This document shows, in pieces, positions 24,820-36,478 of a stretch of DNA of 64,000 nt (positions are counted from its first letter, which is position 1; each line of letters starts with the position of its first letter). The notes beneath the pieces were generated by a model. That model was not told the origin of the DNA. It was given only the letters and a program-made list of their open reading frames with translations, and searched no databases. A program made the translations under genes and the position numbers. Origin of the DNA: Conchocele bisecta (taxonomy: Eukaryota; Mollusca; Bivalvia; Lucinida; Thyasiridae); the NCBI GenBank assembly GCA_029237695.1, contig CM055278.1, forward strand, positions 78,203,817-78,267,816. The letters are read 5' to 3'.

Positions 24820-25045
24820 CTGTATAGTGATATTGGCAAAAAGTGCAGATCCAGATGAGCCGGCTTTTGTCAAGCCGTCTCATCTGGATCTTCACTTTTC
24901 GCAAGTAATGTTCATATTTTTTAGAACAAAAACACCCCCTTATCATAAATAGACTAGTTTGAAAATTATTTTATGATGATTGGATTGGTCAGAAAATTAA
25001 CATATCAAAATCCATTCCAGTTACTTAGTGGTGAAAGGGTTAAAT
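24820..25045. mobile_element. Palindromic MITE, family F5
   Basis: AAAGTGCAGATCCAGATGAG faces CTCATCTGGATCTTCACTTT. The right side ends GTGAAAGGGTTAA, the F5 terminus also seen at 30590-30890 and 46757-47008. Confidence 0.7.
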
Positions 25046-25124
25046 GTAAACCATTATGGATCCATAAATCCATGTCTAAGAAATGCTCCCTTGTGACTAG
25101 TGTAGCCCCAGATAAGCCTCCACA

Positions 25125-25555
25125 TTGGCGAGTCTGATCAGGGCCGTGGGTGGCAGGTGGGAGAATGTGATGAATAATTTAACGAACGAGATTCATCCTT
25201 ACCGGTATTCCGAACGGAGACCTGGTTTGGCCCTCAGGTACGTCTTTGGCATGTGAGGGTTTAATTTGGTTATACTCCTTGTATGAGTAATTTGATTATT
25301 CCTAATGCTATTACTTTAGGGAAGGGGCCAACTGACTTTGGTGTGGTATGGACCTGGCACCAGGTCAGGTTATTCTAATTTCAGGGCTGAATATATATTT
25401 ATTTTGATGTAAATATTCCATTCTGAATTTGGAATTTTCTCACCAATGCAGCTGGTTAAATGCAGGATCAAATCTGTTGGCCCGGCCTTAAATAATCTTA
25501 GCTGTTGATAGGCGCCAATAAATCACTATAAATAAATAAATAAATCACTATAGTC
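25125..25555 (+). mobile_element. SINE-like copy, family S1
   Basis: Matches 2156-2562 and 44973-45398 along its length (GGTGGCAGGTGGGAGAATG, TTTGGCCCTCAGGTACG, TGGTGTGGTATGGACCTGGC, CTTAGCTGTTGATAGG). It ends in an AAATAAATAAATAAATC tail that abuts the next repeat at CACTATAGTCGGCGC. Confidence 0.75.
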
Positions 25556-26212
25556 GGCGCTTTTTCCGTCGTCCGTCGTCCGCGTCGTCCGCGTCGTCCG
25601 CGTCGTCCGCGTCGTCCGCGTCGTCCGGTTTTTTTGTAAGGCAAATGCGTTAAAGTTATTGTTTTTTCACAATATCTCTTTAACCCCTTGCCAGACATTG
25701 ATAATATTTCATATCAATGTTTGTCTAGGGATGATGCTTCATTACGCACACCCCCACATCCAAAGTGTGAAGGTCAAGGTCATTTATTTACTTGTAATGT
25801 TCACCGGTTTCGTAACAGAAATGCGTTAAAGTTCTTGTTTTTTCACAATATCTCTTTAACCCCTTGCCAGACTTTGATAATATTTCACATCAATGTTTGT
25901 CTAGGAATGATGCTTCATTACGCATACCCCCACATCCAAATTTTGAAGGTCAAGGTCATTTATTTACTTGTAATGTTCACCGGATTTGTAACAGAAATGC
26001 GTTAACGTTATTGTTTTTTCACAATATCTCTTTAACCCCTTTCCAGACATTGATAATATTTCACATCAATGTTTGTCTACGGATGATGCTTCATTATGTA
26101 CACCCCCACATCCAAATTCTGAAGGTCAATGTAATTTATTTACTTGTAATGTTCACGTTCAAATGCCTCGGCAGGCGCGACACCGCTTCCGTGGCGGAAT
26201 TCTTGTTTCATG
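25556..26212. mobile_element. GCCCGC-family element with three ~176-bp tandem units
   Basis: The left part GTCGGCGCTTTTTCCGTCGT then a 9-bp (GTCGTCCGC) microsatellite matches the left end of 44750-46508. Units starting at GCGTTAAAGTTATTG recur near 25648, 25823 and 25999, each with AAGGTCAAGGTCATTTA. It ends CCTCGGCAGGCGCGACACCG then CTTCCGTGGCGGAATTCTTG. The outermost left terminus is missing, apparently replaced at the SINE junction. Confidence 0.7.
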
Positions 26213-26424
26213 ATGAAGTTCGATAGGCAAGAGACTGAACGGTTTCAGCCAATCAAACTGTTTTACTTTGAGTACGAATTTACGTTCAGAAGGTTTTATC
26301 CCAGGCCTTTTGTTACATACTTTCAAAATGCTGGATTGTCTTGTTGGCTAATGCTGTTTCACGAGTTATTGACCGATAGTAGGCCGAATACAATTACAGT
26401 TGTATGGAACTTTGAAGAATTGAT

Positions 26425-26585
26425 TTTGGCAATTTTCTTTATTTCTTCTCAAAAGTATATGTTGTTACCACTCTTCTGAACCGTCTCGATGAGACGGTTC
26501 AAATGAGTGGTAACAACATATATTTTTATGGAGAAATTAACAAAATGAAAAGTCAATAAAAAGTATTGTATCCATAACACCACTG
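26425..26585. mobile_element. Palindromic MITE, family F3
   Basis: TATGTTGTTACCACTCTTCT and GAACCGTCTCGATGAGACGG then TTCAAATGAGTGGTAACAAC fold back on each other. Lies 38 bp before the second host exon. Confidence 0.8.
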
Positions 26586-26622
26586 TGTTAGGTCAGTATG
26601 ACTATATGCTCCCATGTTGCAG

Positions 26623-27447
26623 GGTGGTCTTGTGGGTGAGCTGGCCCAGATGACGCTGCATGCCGGCCCGGCGTCCCCGACTGTCTTCCTCTCTGACCAG
26701 GAACGCAAACTCAACTGGGAGAAGGGCCAGATCGACTACATGGGCCAGGACGCATTCACCAACATCCAGCGCAAGTTGGAGGAGAGCCTGAACAGCGAGG
26801 AGCCACGTGAGACCGCCGCGTCCACGTCAAGTCCATTCACGCCAGTCCAGCCCGAGGTGAAGTCCACCGCGGCCCCCACCCCGATCATCAAGGTCGTGGC
26901 TGTGCCTGCTGTGAAAGCGGTCGCCGTGCCAGCTGTGAAGGCGGTTGCCACGGTACCTGCGCCGGTGAAGACGGTGACAGCCCCAGCCCCCATCAGCAAG
27001 ACCAGCGCTACAACGATACCTGCAACCACTGCCAAGACACCAGTGGCACCAACGAAGGTCGTGCCATCTCCCAAACCAGAGCCAGTGAAAACTCCCATGT
27101 CGCCTGTTAAACCTTCACCCGCGCCAGTCGTAGATCCAAAATCCAAAACCTCAGCTGTTGCAGCATCGGCTAAAGTAGTCGCTCCTACAGGCACATCTAA
27201 AGCCCCTGCATCCAAAGCCCTGGCGCCTGCCACCAAAGCCCCTGCAACCAAAGCTCCTGCCCCTGCAACCAAAACCCCTGCCCCTTCAACCAAAGCCCCT
27301 GCCCCTTCAACCAAAGCCCCTGCCACTGCAACCAAGGCCCCGGCCCCTGCCACCAAGGCCCCGGCCCCTGCCACCAAAGCTCCGGCTCCCGCAGCGAAAA
27401 CCCCGGCACCTGCATCTAGTAAATCATCGTCCTGGGTAAAGAAGTGA
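26623..27447 (+). CDS. Terminal coding exon of an unrecognised host gene, Lys/Ala/Pro-repeat tail
   Basis: The frame of 274 codons plus TGA follows an acceptor (CCCATGTTGCAG before 26623) in phase 0. Composition is strongly GC-rich and codon-like, the most convincing coding stretch outside the Polinton. The first ~50 residues look ordered and conserved (TVFLSDQERKLNW, GQIDYMGQDAFTNIQRKL). The remaining ~220 are low-complexity: VKAVAVPA repeats, then about a dozen KAPAPAT-type units, ending SSSWVKK. The Lys/Ala/Pro composition recalls linker-histone tails and disordered scaffold tails, but I do not recognise the protein. The repeats keep the frame, which argues that it is expressed. Together with 19577-20107 it probably forms the 3' part of one gene with a ~6.5 kb intron; other exons may lie outside the window. 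Confidence 0.7.
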   Translation, partial: GGLVGELAQMTLHAGPASPTVFLSDQERKLNWEKGQIDYMGQDAFTNIQRKLEESLNSEEPRETAASTSSPFTPVQPEVKSTAAPTPIIKVVAVPAVKAVAVPAVKAVATVPAPVKTVTAPAPISKTSATTIPATTAKTPVAPTKVVPSPKPEPVKTPMSPVKPSPAPVVDPKSKTSAVAASAKVVAPTGTSKAPASKALAPATKAPATKAPAPATKTPAPSTKAPAPSTKAPATATKAPAPATKAPAPATKAPAPAAKTPAPASSKSSSWVKK

Positions 27448-28883
27448 GATTAACATAACGAGATGTAGCATTGTTGTAGGTAATTAATTAATTAACGCAT
27501 GTGACCCGCCATATAAAATGCCTTATTGAGTGGTTTTTGTCTCGCCCGCGAAGCGGAAAGCGAGACACAGGTTTTGCTTTTCCGGAGTCGGCGGCGGCGG
27601 CGGCGTCGTCATCATTCAATGTTAAGTTTTCGTGTTACGGTCATTACTTCAACACCTTATCAGCTACAGTCATCAAACTTTATACATACCTTTACTATGA
27701 TCTGTAGATGAACATAGGACTATTAAAAAAAATTCCGGGCTCCAGGGTCAAGGTCAAACTCTATTTCTTTCTATGCTACAAACTGAACATTAATGCATGA
27801 AGACCCGTTTTCTCGTGCGCTCTGTACACCTTACCTGTAGAGACAACAATAGCCTTCTCCAGTTGAACACTTCTGCATGTGCAAGCATGTGCAAATTTCC
27901 AGCTTGACCACTAAATGTCCAGCTAAATTATTACAGGTAATTTATACAGGTAAATTATTATACCTGGGTATTACATTTCCGTAAACTGTGTTGACAATAT
28001 TGTGGCAATATGTGGACCTGTGCAGATATGATATGTAGATACATATAGGACTATTATAAAAATTCTGGGCTCCAGTAGCGAGCATTATTTTTTTTTTTAA
28101 TTTTTAAACTTTTTGTTTTTAAACTTTTTTTCCATTTTTAGCCAGGTTTTTTTTGGGGAAAAAAATCGTTTTAAACTTATTTTTTAAACTTTTTTTCCAT
28201 TTTTAGCGGGTTTTTTTTTGGGAAAAAAATCCACGCTATTGGATTGGCGAAAGCCATGCGGGCGGGCGGCGTCCACAATCAATGTTAAGTTTTCGTGTTT
28301 CAGTCCATTTCTTTGTTACTGTAACACATAGGACCAACAAACTTTCACAGCTTCATAACCAAGGGGTGCCCACCACATATCACTATCCAACATGTTACCT
28401 TTTTGAACTTGACCCATTTTTTCCGCGCAGTCAATGTTAACTTTTCGCGTTTACAATGTTAAGTTTTCGTGTTTAAGTCCATTTCTTTGGTACTGTACCA
28501 CCTAGGACCACCAAACTTTCACAGCTTCATAACCAGGGGGTGCCCACCACATACAACTATCCAACATGTGACCATTTTTTTTACCTTCACCTATTATTTC
28601 TACGTAATTGACTTAGCCATTTTCAACGTTAACTTTTTAACGTACGTCTGGTTAAAGTTTTTTGGTTAAAGTTTTTTGTTATACTATATCTCTGCAACTG
28701 CTTCGCCCATTACCTTGAAACTTTACATGGGTGTTTATCATCATCCATATTTTCATTCTACCCCCCAACCGTGCGGCCCCTGTGCCCAATGTCAAGGTCA
28801 AATTACTTTCATTTTTTTGTGTACTATATCTCTGCAACTGCTTCACCCATTACCTTGATACTTCACATGGGTGTTTATCATCA
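27448..28883. other. 3' flank of the host gene and diverged dispersed repeats
   Basis: After the stop come about 90 bp of unique sequence, then GCCCGC-family fragments: CTCGCCCGCGAAGCGGAAAG at 27541, a GGCGGC run at 27590, CATGCGGGCGGGCGGC near 28255, and two copies of AATGTTAAGTTTTCGTGTT-containing units (28270-28600). No clear polyadenylation signal close to the stop and no further gene. Confidence 0.5.
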
Positions 28884-29100
28884 TTGTCGCGCCCGCTTGC
28901 GGAAAGCGCGATATAGTCGGCATTTTGGCATGCGTCGGTCCGTCCGTCCGTCCGTCCGTCCGTCCGTCCGTGTGTCCGGTTAAAGTTTTTCCATCCACTA
29001 TATCTCTTTTTTTAGTGTCCATGCCTATCCCCAAGGCGCGACATGCAGGCCACGGCCATCTAGTCTACAAAAAGTGGCCTCGTTTCTTGTTTTTTTTCTT
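28884..29100. mobile_element. Short GCCCGC-family element
   Basis: Opens TGTCGCGCCCGCTTGCGGAA, followed by a (GTCC)n run. The right terminus GGCGCGACATGCAGG lies at 29035-29050. A deletion derivative of the family represented at 40901-41503. Confidence 0.7.
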
Positions 29101-30107
29101 CAAATTCTTTTTCCATTTTTGTCTAGTAGCATAAGGTCGTAAGTGCTATATACCGACTATTATCATATACTAAAACAATTATTGACTATTGAGCCATAGA
29201 ATATAATCTGATATTCTATGGCTCACTAGTCAATAATTGTATAATATGTTCGGGCCAGTGAAAATTGCTTTCTGGCCCAGGCTCGAGGTCAAGGCGGCGG
29301 GACAAGGCGAGACATTTGATTCCGCGGAATTCTTGTATCAGTGTAGTTCTTGAGCAACTAACAAACTTGAATGTGATAATAGAGTAGGCCATGACTATGT
29401 CGATGAACACGATTGTCTGAGCCGACACTACACTGGTCATTAACACATATTTGTTTTCTGTTTCCTTATTTCTCTATAGACGTTTATGTTTTCACAACTC
29501 GCGTGAGATGTCTGCGAGACGGTTTAAATCCATGGTGGCAGCAGATTCTTCTATGTAGAAATAAGCAAAACATTCGTACCTAACAAGTTGTGCGCTACAT
29601 TGTATATCATGCAAGATATTTACATTATTTACAATATTTTCTGTGAATGACTTTGAATGTTGATGAAATGCTCAGATCAAATGCGGAATGGCATTCCGCA
29701 TTTGCTCTGAACATTTCATCAACTTTCGACGTCATTTATACGGAAACTGTCAAACTTTCTGTAAATAATTTCCATGAAAATTGCACATCTTCTTGGGTAA
29801 AAAATTACATGGCTTGTCTCCTTTATCACTTGTGTCGCCATACAAATGTGTATTGAATTGGTCAGCACAGTATGGCCATTTTTTATGGCGAGTCGCATAA
29901 GTGGGGTTACCAGAATGTTTGAGAACTAATTTTATATCATTAAAGCTGCAGTTAATCCACAGATGAAAACTAGTACCGGTATTTGTACGCAACTGTTTAT
30001 TAACGGATGGCGGGTGTATCCCCACAATGATATCACTACACTGTGATGTCACGACACCAATGGTGTCGTATATTGCAGTTAAGTTGAACACAATTAAATG
30101 TTGTAAA
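29101..30107. other. Non-coding stretch with two palindromes
   Basis: 29168-29243 folds back (AACAATTATTGACTA facing TAGTCAATAATTGT around AGCCATAGAATAT). 29600-29815 is family F8 (AAATGCGGAATGGCATTCCG then CATTT centre), also at 47395-47600. The 149-codon frame on the - strand across 29750-30199 overlaps a SINE and is rejected. Confidence 0.6.
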
Positions 30108-30300
30108 GGGATGGGTTGTGGTCTAGGGATATGACATTGGACTTCAATACTGGAGGCTGCGAGTTCAATCCGCAACCTAGGCGTGAAAAGTATTTCCACC
30201 TCACTTGTCTGTCGGTTGAGACTTTAAACTGTGGTTCCATCCTTAGCTGTTGCTGGGACGTTAAACCCATTCACTTTCACTTTTGCTGTGCTGTAAAATT
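30108..30300 (+). mobile_element. tRNA-derived SINE
   Basis: The head carries an A-box-like GTGGTCTAGGGATATGACA and, about 35 bp on, a B-box GAGTTCAATCC, the spacing of a tRNA gene's internal promoter. The 3' half carries TTTAAACTGTGGTTCC and CCTTAGCTGTTGCTGGGACG, a module shared with truncated copies at 7355-7440 and 16560-16640 and related to the S1 tail. The shared 3' module is in the style of the conserved SINE domains described from molluscs; I cannot name which. Confidence 0.7.
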
Positions 30301-30589
30301 ATTTGTACTGACTTATACATGCATGTGTGCTACTTTCTGAACAAATAATATTGGCATCTTGTATGTTATGGCTGGTTTTAAAAGCGGTGTACCGGTAGTT
30401 ATCCTTATATAGAATTGTTTCTCAAAACTTCCTGACAACCCCTTGTACTTCATGCCAGATAGCCAGTCAATTCAATATGTCAAAGGATAATGTCCTACTG
30501 TTCGTTGTTGGAAAAAAATGTTAGTAGGAAAAAATGTAGAATTAAATGCTTTGCTGTCTTAAGTGAGCCTATGTCGGCCATCAACCCTT

Positions 30590-30890
30590 TGAACCTGAAA
30601 GCCCGCTTTAGGGGTTTATGCAAACAGTGCAGATTCAGATGAGCCAACTCGTAACGAGCTGTCTCATCAGGATTTTTCATATTTTTGAGAACAAAAAATA
30701 CCCCCTTGCAAATTAAAAATTCATAAATGGACTAATTTCATAAATGGACTATTTCATAAATGGACTAATTTCATAAATGGACTATTTCATAAATGGACTA
30801 ATTTCATAAATGGACTACCGGTGTGTGAAAATCATTCTATTCTATGGATTAGTCGGAAACATCACAGTCTATTCCAGTTGAAAGGGTTAA
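30590..30890. mobile_element. Palindromic MITE, family F5
   Basis: AACCCTTTGAACCTGAAAG at the left, TTGAAAGGGTTAA at the right. The inner arms GTGCAGATTCAGATGAGCC and AGCTGTCTCATCAGGA face each other. A tandem CATAAATGGACTA array (30723-30818) has expanded inside this copy. Confidence 0.75.
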
Positions 30891-30999
30891 AGTTACTGTG
30901 ACTGTAGAAATGAGGCGTATGGTCTTTGCATTGTGGTATGAGGCATTGACCTGATACAAACATCCGGGTTACAGCGATGTGAAAACTGACGGTCCATTG

Positions 31000-31235
31000 C
31001 TCGGATGACATCACGTGACATTACCGAATGACGTCCGTGTAATGACGCAAGTCTGCATTCTGTCCATAGATACCAATGCATCTATGGTCATTTTCGAGCA
31101 TAAAACGTTACCTGATAAATAGAATACCAGGCTACTGTCTTTTGATATCAGACTCGGCTCGGAAATGGCAAGCCTCGGAATTCCTACGCGTTTTCTAGCC
31201 TTGCCTGATAAACTTGATATCAAAAGTATTCTCTA
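31000..31235. repeat. Palindromic repeat, family F7
   Basis: CTGTCTTTTGATATCAGACT faces TAAACTTGATATCAAAAG, with ACCTGATAAATAGAATACC and CATTCTGTCCATAGAT outside. It is the inverted counterpart of 16803-17000. Confidence 0.65.
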
Positions 31236-31265
31236 TGTATAGACCATTTTCGATGCTAGCGTTCC

Positions 31266-31508
31266 AGGGGGCCGTTTCACTAGACTCTGTATGACTAAAA
31301 TGTTTGTAACTGCAAAATTAGGATCGCGTAGAAATTTTAATTGATGGTTTTACATTTATTGAACATAGGCTGCATGCAGCCTATGCTCAATAAATGTAAA
31401 TCCAGTAATTGTTTACAAGAAAACAGTATTAATGTGAAATTTACAGATGATCTTAATTTTGCACTTACAAACATTTTAGTCGTGCATAGTTTAGTGAAAC
31501 GACCCCCA
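31266..31508. mobile_element. Palindromic MITE, family F1
   Basis: GGGGGCCGTTTCACTAGAC to GTTTAGTGAAACGACCCCC with a clean CATAGGCTGCATGCAGCCTA centre. Confidence 0.85.
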
Positions 31509-32445
31509 GGAGCAAGACCAGCCACATATGCCCCATTTGCCCAGTCACAGTGAACACGCTGACAGCAACAGTTGTATTAGATTGCAACTGTTAGTGACAC
31601 ATCGACAGTGGCTTGTAGAATGCAGTAGTTCATATAATGCTTAATGGGCACACGACTCATTCCATTCGGGGCGGTCGATGCTCCATGTCAACTCCCCAGA
31701 CAGTGTGGCCAGTGTCTGGTGAAATGAGTTGTGTGTCCATATCCCCATACATATCTAGGTGCATATCTCATATACTCCCTACTAAATACTGTAATTATAG
31801 CTGTAAACATGCACCAGGTGCACAGCCATACAAAACTCCATCTCAGTAAAATCGTGTGCGATGGTGCACCTAGAAATCAGTTTTTGAATTTGGAGTGACC
31901 AGCATCGATGCAGGATATGACAATAGTTATGGTGTATTTTTGGTCACTGTGCAGCTGTTCACTGGAAGACACGGACCTGTGACACAAAAAAATCACCATT
32001 AAATAATCCCATTACCCCACCCACTTCGTATTGTACTGTACTGTACTCGTTGTAGTACAGTACGAGACCAAGTGGGTGGGATATTAAATGGGCTTTTTTT
32101 TTGTGTGCCAGGTCCGTGTCTTCCATCTGTGGTTCGCCTGATCAATTACCAGTTCCCACATTCAAAGAATGCTACTTTTTGTGTGTGCAAGGTTTAAAAT
32201 AATAATTTGAAATGTAGATACATCTAGAACTACATGTATCAAAGATGTAATGGTTAACTGGTTTGGCAAATGTCTTTATTGTCAACAACAACAAACTATT
32301 TGTATGTTTTATTGCAATCAATATATGAGTCTTCCATTTATATGTTGGCTGTTTCAAGAATTGTTCATAAATCTGCTTTTTGTTCTTCTTTCATGGTCAG
32401 CATACTGGTAATCGATGAATACCGGTCGGTGTTGTGAAGACATAG
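31509..32445. other. Non-coding stretch with palindromes
   Basis: 31967-32137 is a strong inverted repeat (GGAAGACACGGACCTGTGAC facing CCAGGTCCGTGTCTTCC; GTACTGTACTCGTTGTAGTA centre). 31645-31740 folds back around a CGGGGCGG loop. The rest is unique. Confidence 0.6.
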
Positions 32446-32586
32446 AGAATAGTAGGTTAGTGCCGTGAATGGAAAAAAATATCTGGCAAGGCTTAGGAAA
32501 CGGGATGGGCGAGGCTCTGCCGAGCACATCCCGTTTCCGTGCCACGCTAGATATTTTTTCCCATTCACGGCATTAACCTACTATTC
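32446..32586. repeat. Palindromic repeat, family F9
   Basis: GCCGTGAATGGAAAAAAATA faces TATTTTTTCCCATTCACGGC, and AAACGGGATG faces CATCCCGTTT. A diverged copy lies at 51160-51295. Confidence 0.8.
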
Positions 32587-33612
32587 TATTTATCCCGTCA
32601 ACATTGTCAAACAACATTCAAATCAACTTAATTTAGTTAAGTTAGGCTTCAAACGCAAGATAAGTTAGAACCGAATTGCATCAACCCCTACTTTGGCAAG
32701 GCTTTGCGCTCACAACATAGTTCGATACATTATGGTTGTAATATTCCCTTAATGAACAGCCATGACATTAAATTCATCAATATGGTACTTGTTTTAGCCT
32801 TTAGGTACTTTACTCATCGAAATGTTTACAGACTGATATCATGTTACGACGATTTTGTTCCTATTCATTTCATCGTTCATGAATGATGGAGACAAAAAAA
32901 CAAGATGGCGGCTTTGCAAATTAATCATATTTAGAATGGTGACCAGCTGAATCAAAGCGTCCAGAATTAACCATTACACTATGGGTACTTCAGGCGGGTT
33001 TAACAGATGAATGTTCTGTTGATACATTATATTTTGTCACTGACAATGTGAAATTACAGCTTCTTTTCAACGAAATATACTGTCAAAATTGACCAGACCC
33101 ATCCGTTTTCATTCGGAGCCGGTTCCGCAACGATTGCGAGCTGCCCTGAATAATAATCAACACGACAAACAACTATTTTATTTGTTTATTTCCTTACCTG
33201 ACTGGAATCACTGGGAGCAGCCATTTTTATTTTAAATGACGTAGTAGACTTACTGACGTACTTATAATTATGACGTCAGTCATGTCTGAATGACGCACGG
33301 AATGGGGAAGAGAGCAAACAATTGGAAATTGAGGGTCGTAATGGAAATCGCTTTGGCATCCAGAAAATGGCATGAACTTAATTTTAACAATTTTATTTTC
33401 CTGCAATATTTGTTTGCGAAATTTAACCCGCACGTAAACTGTGAACAGTCCAATTTTCACCAGTCTGATCAATCAGGCACTGGTCTACACTGTGGTTTGG
33501 ACAATTCTTTGTAACCGCGTATGAATTGTGATTAGGTCGTATTGACAGGATATCAAATATGTTTCACGGCACCGTGTTTCACGGCACATAGGCGCAGTGT
33601 TGACGGGATAAA
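32587..33612. mobile_element. 1.0 kb element with exact 15-bp inverted ends
   Basis: TTTATCCCGTCAACA at 32587-32601 and TGTTGACGGGATAAA at 33598-33612 are exact inverted copies. The interior is non-coding and has no transposase. It may form one unit with the F9 palindrome to its left, as GTGTTTCACGGCAC lies just inside the right end. Confidence 0.6.
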
Positions 33613-33821
33613 TTTGTCTTCTCCATCCTTACAAATCTCTGACAAACCATGTGATTTTGTACGATGTGCGATATCTCGTGAAAAATATTTACCAAATTTA
33701 CAATATTTTCCATAATATAAGATTTGCTTGAATCACTTAAAAACTAGTACCGTATTTTCCCTGATCATTGAGTTTATGTTGAAGAAACTTTTTATCTATA
33801 AATCAACATATGTCTATCTTA

Positions 33822-34062
33822 ACCCTTAGACCGTTACACACAACAATGTCGTCTGCTGTTGCTTTTGCCTTATTTCTCAATAAAAACGTGGTTTGACAGC
33901 ACTTCAGAATCATTTCCATTTGATTCTAAAGAGCTGTCAAAGTGCTAAAGTGCTGTCAAAGTATGTTGTAAATTACTCTAAAGTGCATGTTTTTGATGAT
34001 GAAAATGGAAAATAGAAAATAAACAGCAGACGACAAAAAATTAAGATAGCTTGTAAGGGTTA
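33822..34062. mobile_element. Palindromic MITE, family F2
   Basis: TTAACCCTTAGACCG to TTGTAAGGGTTA, with an extra partial arm duplication (GTGCTAAAGTGCTGTC) in the centre. Confidence 0.8.
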
Positions 34063-34585
34063 TTTTTAAACACTTTTATAATATTGTGCCTGCTATTTAT
34101 AACCCATCAGGATTAGTTAAGATTTGTGATTATATCTGCTGGATTATCTTGCTATTTCTGTATTTAGCTCATATTGCTTTTACTGATATTGCTTAGGAAA
34201 AACGTGACACAACTGTCTTGATCTCTTTTTGAAAGATGACAGCCTGCACATTCAAGCCTTTGCTGGTGTGGTGTTATTGGTATTAGAAATATGGTTAGGA
34301 CACAATTGAATTGAATAGGCTGACTTCTTTTTCGCGTAAAACAACAAAAATTAATTCTTTTTGTATATTTATCTCTGGTAAAAGCGAATAAAAAAATACC
34401 GTAGTTTTTTACTGTAAAAATATTTTGAGTAGGCACATTGAAGTTTTTATTTGTCGTTCCAGGCGGCGGCCTGAGGTATACGTGAGCCCCTGTTCCATTA
34501 GCAATATCACCCAAGTATAGAAATTGGATAATAAATCTTCATCTCGTGCACATTGCTTGATGAATTGTTAATATGAATTGTAAAT
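34063..34585. other. Non-coding stretch
   Basis: Unique AT-rich sequence. A short GC-rich piece after CGTTCCAG at 34460 looks like a possible exon start on the + strand but has an in-frame stop in every frame within about 60 bp. Confidence 0.45.
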
Positions 34586-34774
34586 ATGTCGTCTGCTGTT
34601 TACTTTTTATTTTCATTTTTCTCAACATAAACATGGCTTGACACTTCAGAACCATTTCCTAATCCCTTTATAAATTTTGGTAATATTGGAAATGATTCTA
34701 CAGTGTTATTGAACCATGTTTTTGTTGAGAAAAAAAACAGCAGACAATTTTCGTTTCCAGCATTATAAGGGTTA
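34586..34774. mobile_element. Diverged palindromic MITE, family F2
   Basis: GTCGTCTGCTGTTTAC at the left and AACAGCAGACAATTTTC then TTATAAGGGTTAA at the right. Confidence 0.7.
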
Positions 34775-35131
34775 ATATGTAGTTAATATGTGGATGAATG
34801 TATATAAATGTATTAACTGTGTATGAAATTATATGACCCGTTAGATCGAAAAACTTGTATTGTTAAGTAACAAGAAGAACATGTTAGCTGTTTGTGAATT
34901 ATGGACACTCATTACCTCCATGTTAATGGTGTAATGAAATATGCAGTTCATATTTATATTGCTTTATCAAATCATTTGCAATTTATTTATCGCAACATTT
35001 TGATGTAAAGCTCATGAATTGTATGTGATGTCCTGTCCTGTCGTATGCACGTTAATTACCATCCATTCATATTGCAAACATGATGCAATGAACATTCAGA
35101 CATACAGTGTGTATATATTTCACATTTCTGT
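34775..35131. other. Non-coding stretch
   Basis: AT-rich; I see nothing recognisable. Confidence 0.5.
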
Positions 35132-35343
35132 TAACCCTTAGAGTACGGGAACCGAAAATAGTCGTCTGCTGCTGTGTCATATTTTGTCTCTTCTCTCAGT
35201 AAAAACATGGTTTGTCAGCATTTTAGAATCATTTCCATTGAAAATGATTCTAAAGTGCTGTCAAACCCATGTTTTGGATGAGAAAAATGGAAAATAAAAA
35301 ATAAACAGCAGACAACAAATTTTAATTCAGCATTGTAAGGGTT
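35132..35343. mobile_element. Palindromic MITE, family F2
   Basis: TTAACCCTTAGAGTACGGG to GCATTGTAAGGGTTAA. The core ATTTCCATTGAAAATGATTC folds perfectly. The best copy for a consensus. Confidence 0.85.
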
Positions 35344-35609
35344 AAACAAATTGAGTGTTGCAATTAGATTTCACAACGCAATGGTACACATGGTGTGTTT
35401 GCGAGTAAATTACTTTATGAAGATTTATGAAACAAGTCTGAAATAGTTTGCCCACAATCATACCGGTATGTGCCTTAATACAAATTAGATACTAAATTGA
35501 AGTCTTCTAGCTACACAATACAGTGTATGTATAGATTTGTATATTCTTTCACGCCATGTCTGCTGTTAACACAATTAGGCCATGCCATTTCTTTTCTTTG
35601 TTTCACTCT

Positions 35610-36022
35610 TCCACCAGTTCTAAAAATTACGAGTGCACGCTATACAGATATATTCATTTAGTAATATGTATTTTACTGATAGTGACGCGCGGTGGTATCA
35701 GGCTATTTTCATATGCAAATGAGGCATGATATTTTTTAACTATTTATACAAATTAAATGCGTCACCTAAAAAAATAGTATTTTCGACGGAGTATAAAATA
35801 TAATCATTGCACATAAAAAAAGAATAGATAATACATAATAATGACCGTTAACATTTTAAGGAAACATGGTTATCGCCCCTGATATCAGTGTGCAAATTTA
35901 CGTCTGATATAAAATATATACTAACGTAAATCAATACGTTGGGAAATGGTGAATGAACGTTTATTTTCCCAGGAAATGTATACGATGATGTCTGTTATGA
36001 AGAACACTCAGGGCATGTACCT
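35610..36022 (-). mobile_element. piggyBac-like MITE, family B, one end lost
   Basis: Inverse of 40148-40629. It ends GGGCATGTACCT followed by TTAA (36023-36026). The other terminus is missing at about 35610. It shares AATTAAATGCGTCACC and GCCTGATATCAGTG-like segments with the intact copy. Confidence 0.7.
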
Positions 36023-36037
36023 TTAAGCGTGCACCCA

Positions 36038-36099
36038 GATGGACAAATGTACAATGGACAAATGTACAATGGACAAATGTACAATGGACAAATGTACCT
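36038..36099. repeat. 15-bp tandem repeat, four copies
   Basis: ATGGACAAATGTACA repeated four times next to the end of the family B element. Confidence 0.95.
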
Positions 36100-36478
36100 A
36101 CATATCTGGTAAAAATAAACAAGGCTTTGAAAAAAAAACGAAGGTACATCAAACTTTAGAAAAATATAACAAGAAAACACTTAAGTGTAAATTTATGAAC
36201 GGATTTAAAACTTGGACAATTCCCCAATCAGCAGTTTTCATATTACTTCACCAGTAAATAGTGTAAAATAGCGTAGATCTACACAGTTGGTTTTTTCACA
36301 GAACCACTCGCAAAACCTACCCGCACACAGACGCTTAACAGACAAAGAACTTGGTATGGCCTGACGTATTTGCATGTAACGTGGTGATTGTTAGTTGGTA
36401 AGATTTTACCAAGATGAGTGACTTTGTTTTGTTAATGAGATCTGTTAAGCTATGATGTTACTGATCAGATTCACTGGA

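Noticed and set aside
26736..27377. 213-codon - strand frame
   Set aside because: Antisense shadow of the Lys/Ala/Pro-rich exon, whose GC-rich codons keep the reverse frame open.
30108..30180. Functional tRNA gene
   Set aside because: A- and B-box-like motifs are present, but the segment does not form a full cloverleaf with an acceptor stem and is continuous with a SINE body.
29750..30199. 149-codon - strand frame
   Set aside because: Runs antisense through the F8 palindrome and the tRNA-derived SINE; no domain and no exon signals.
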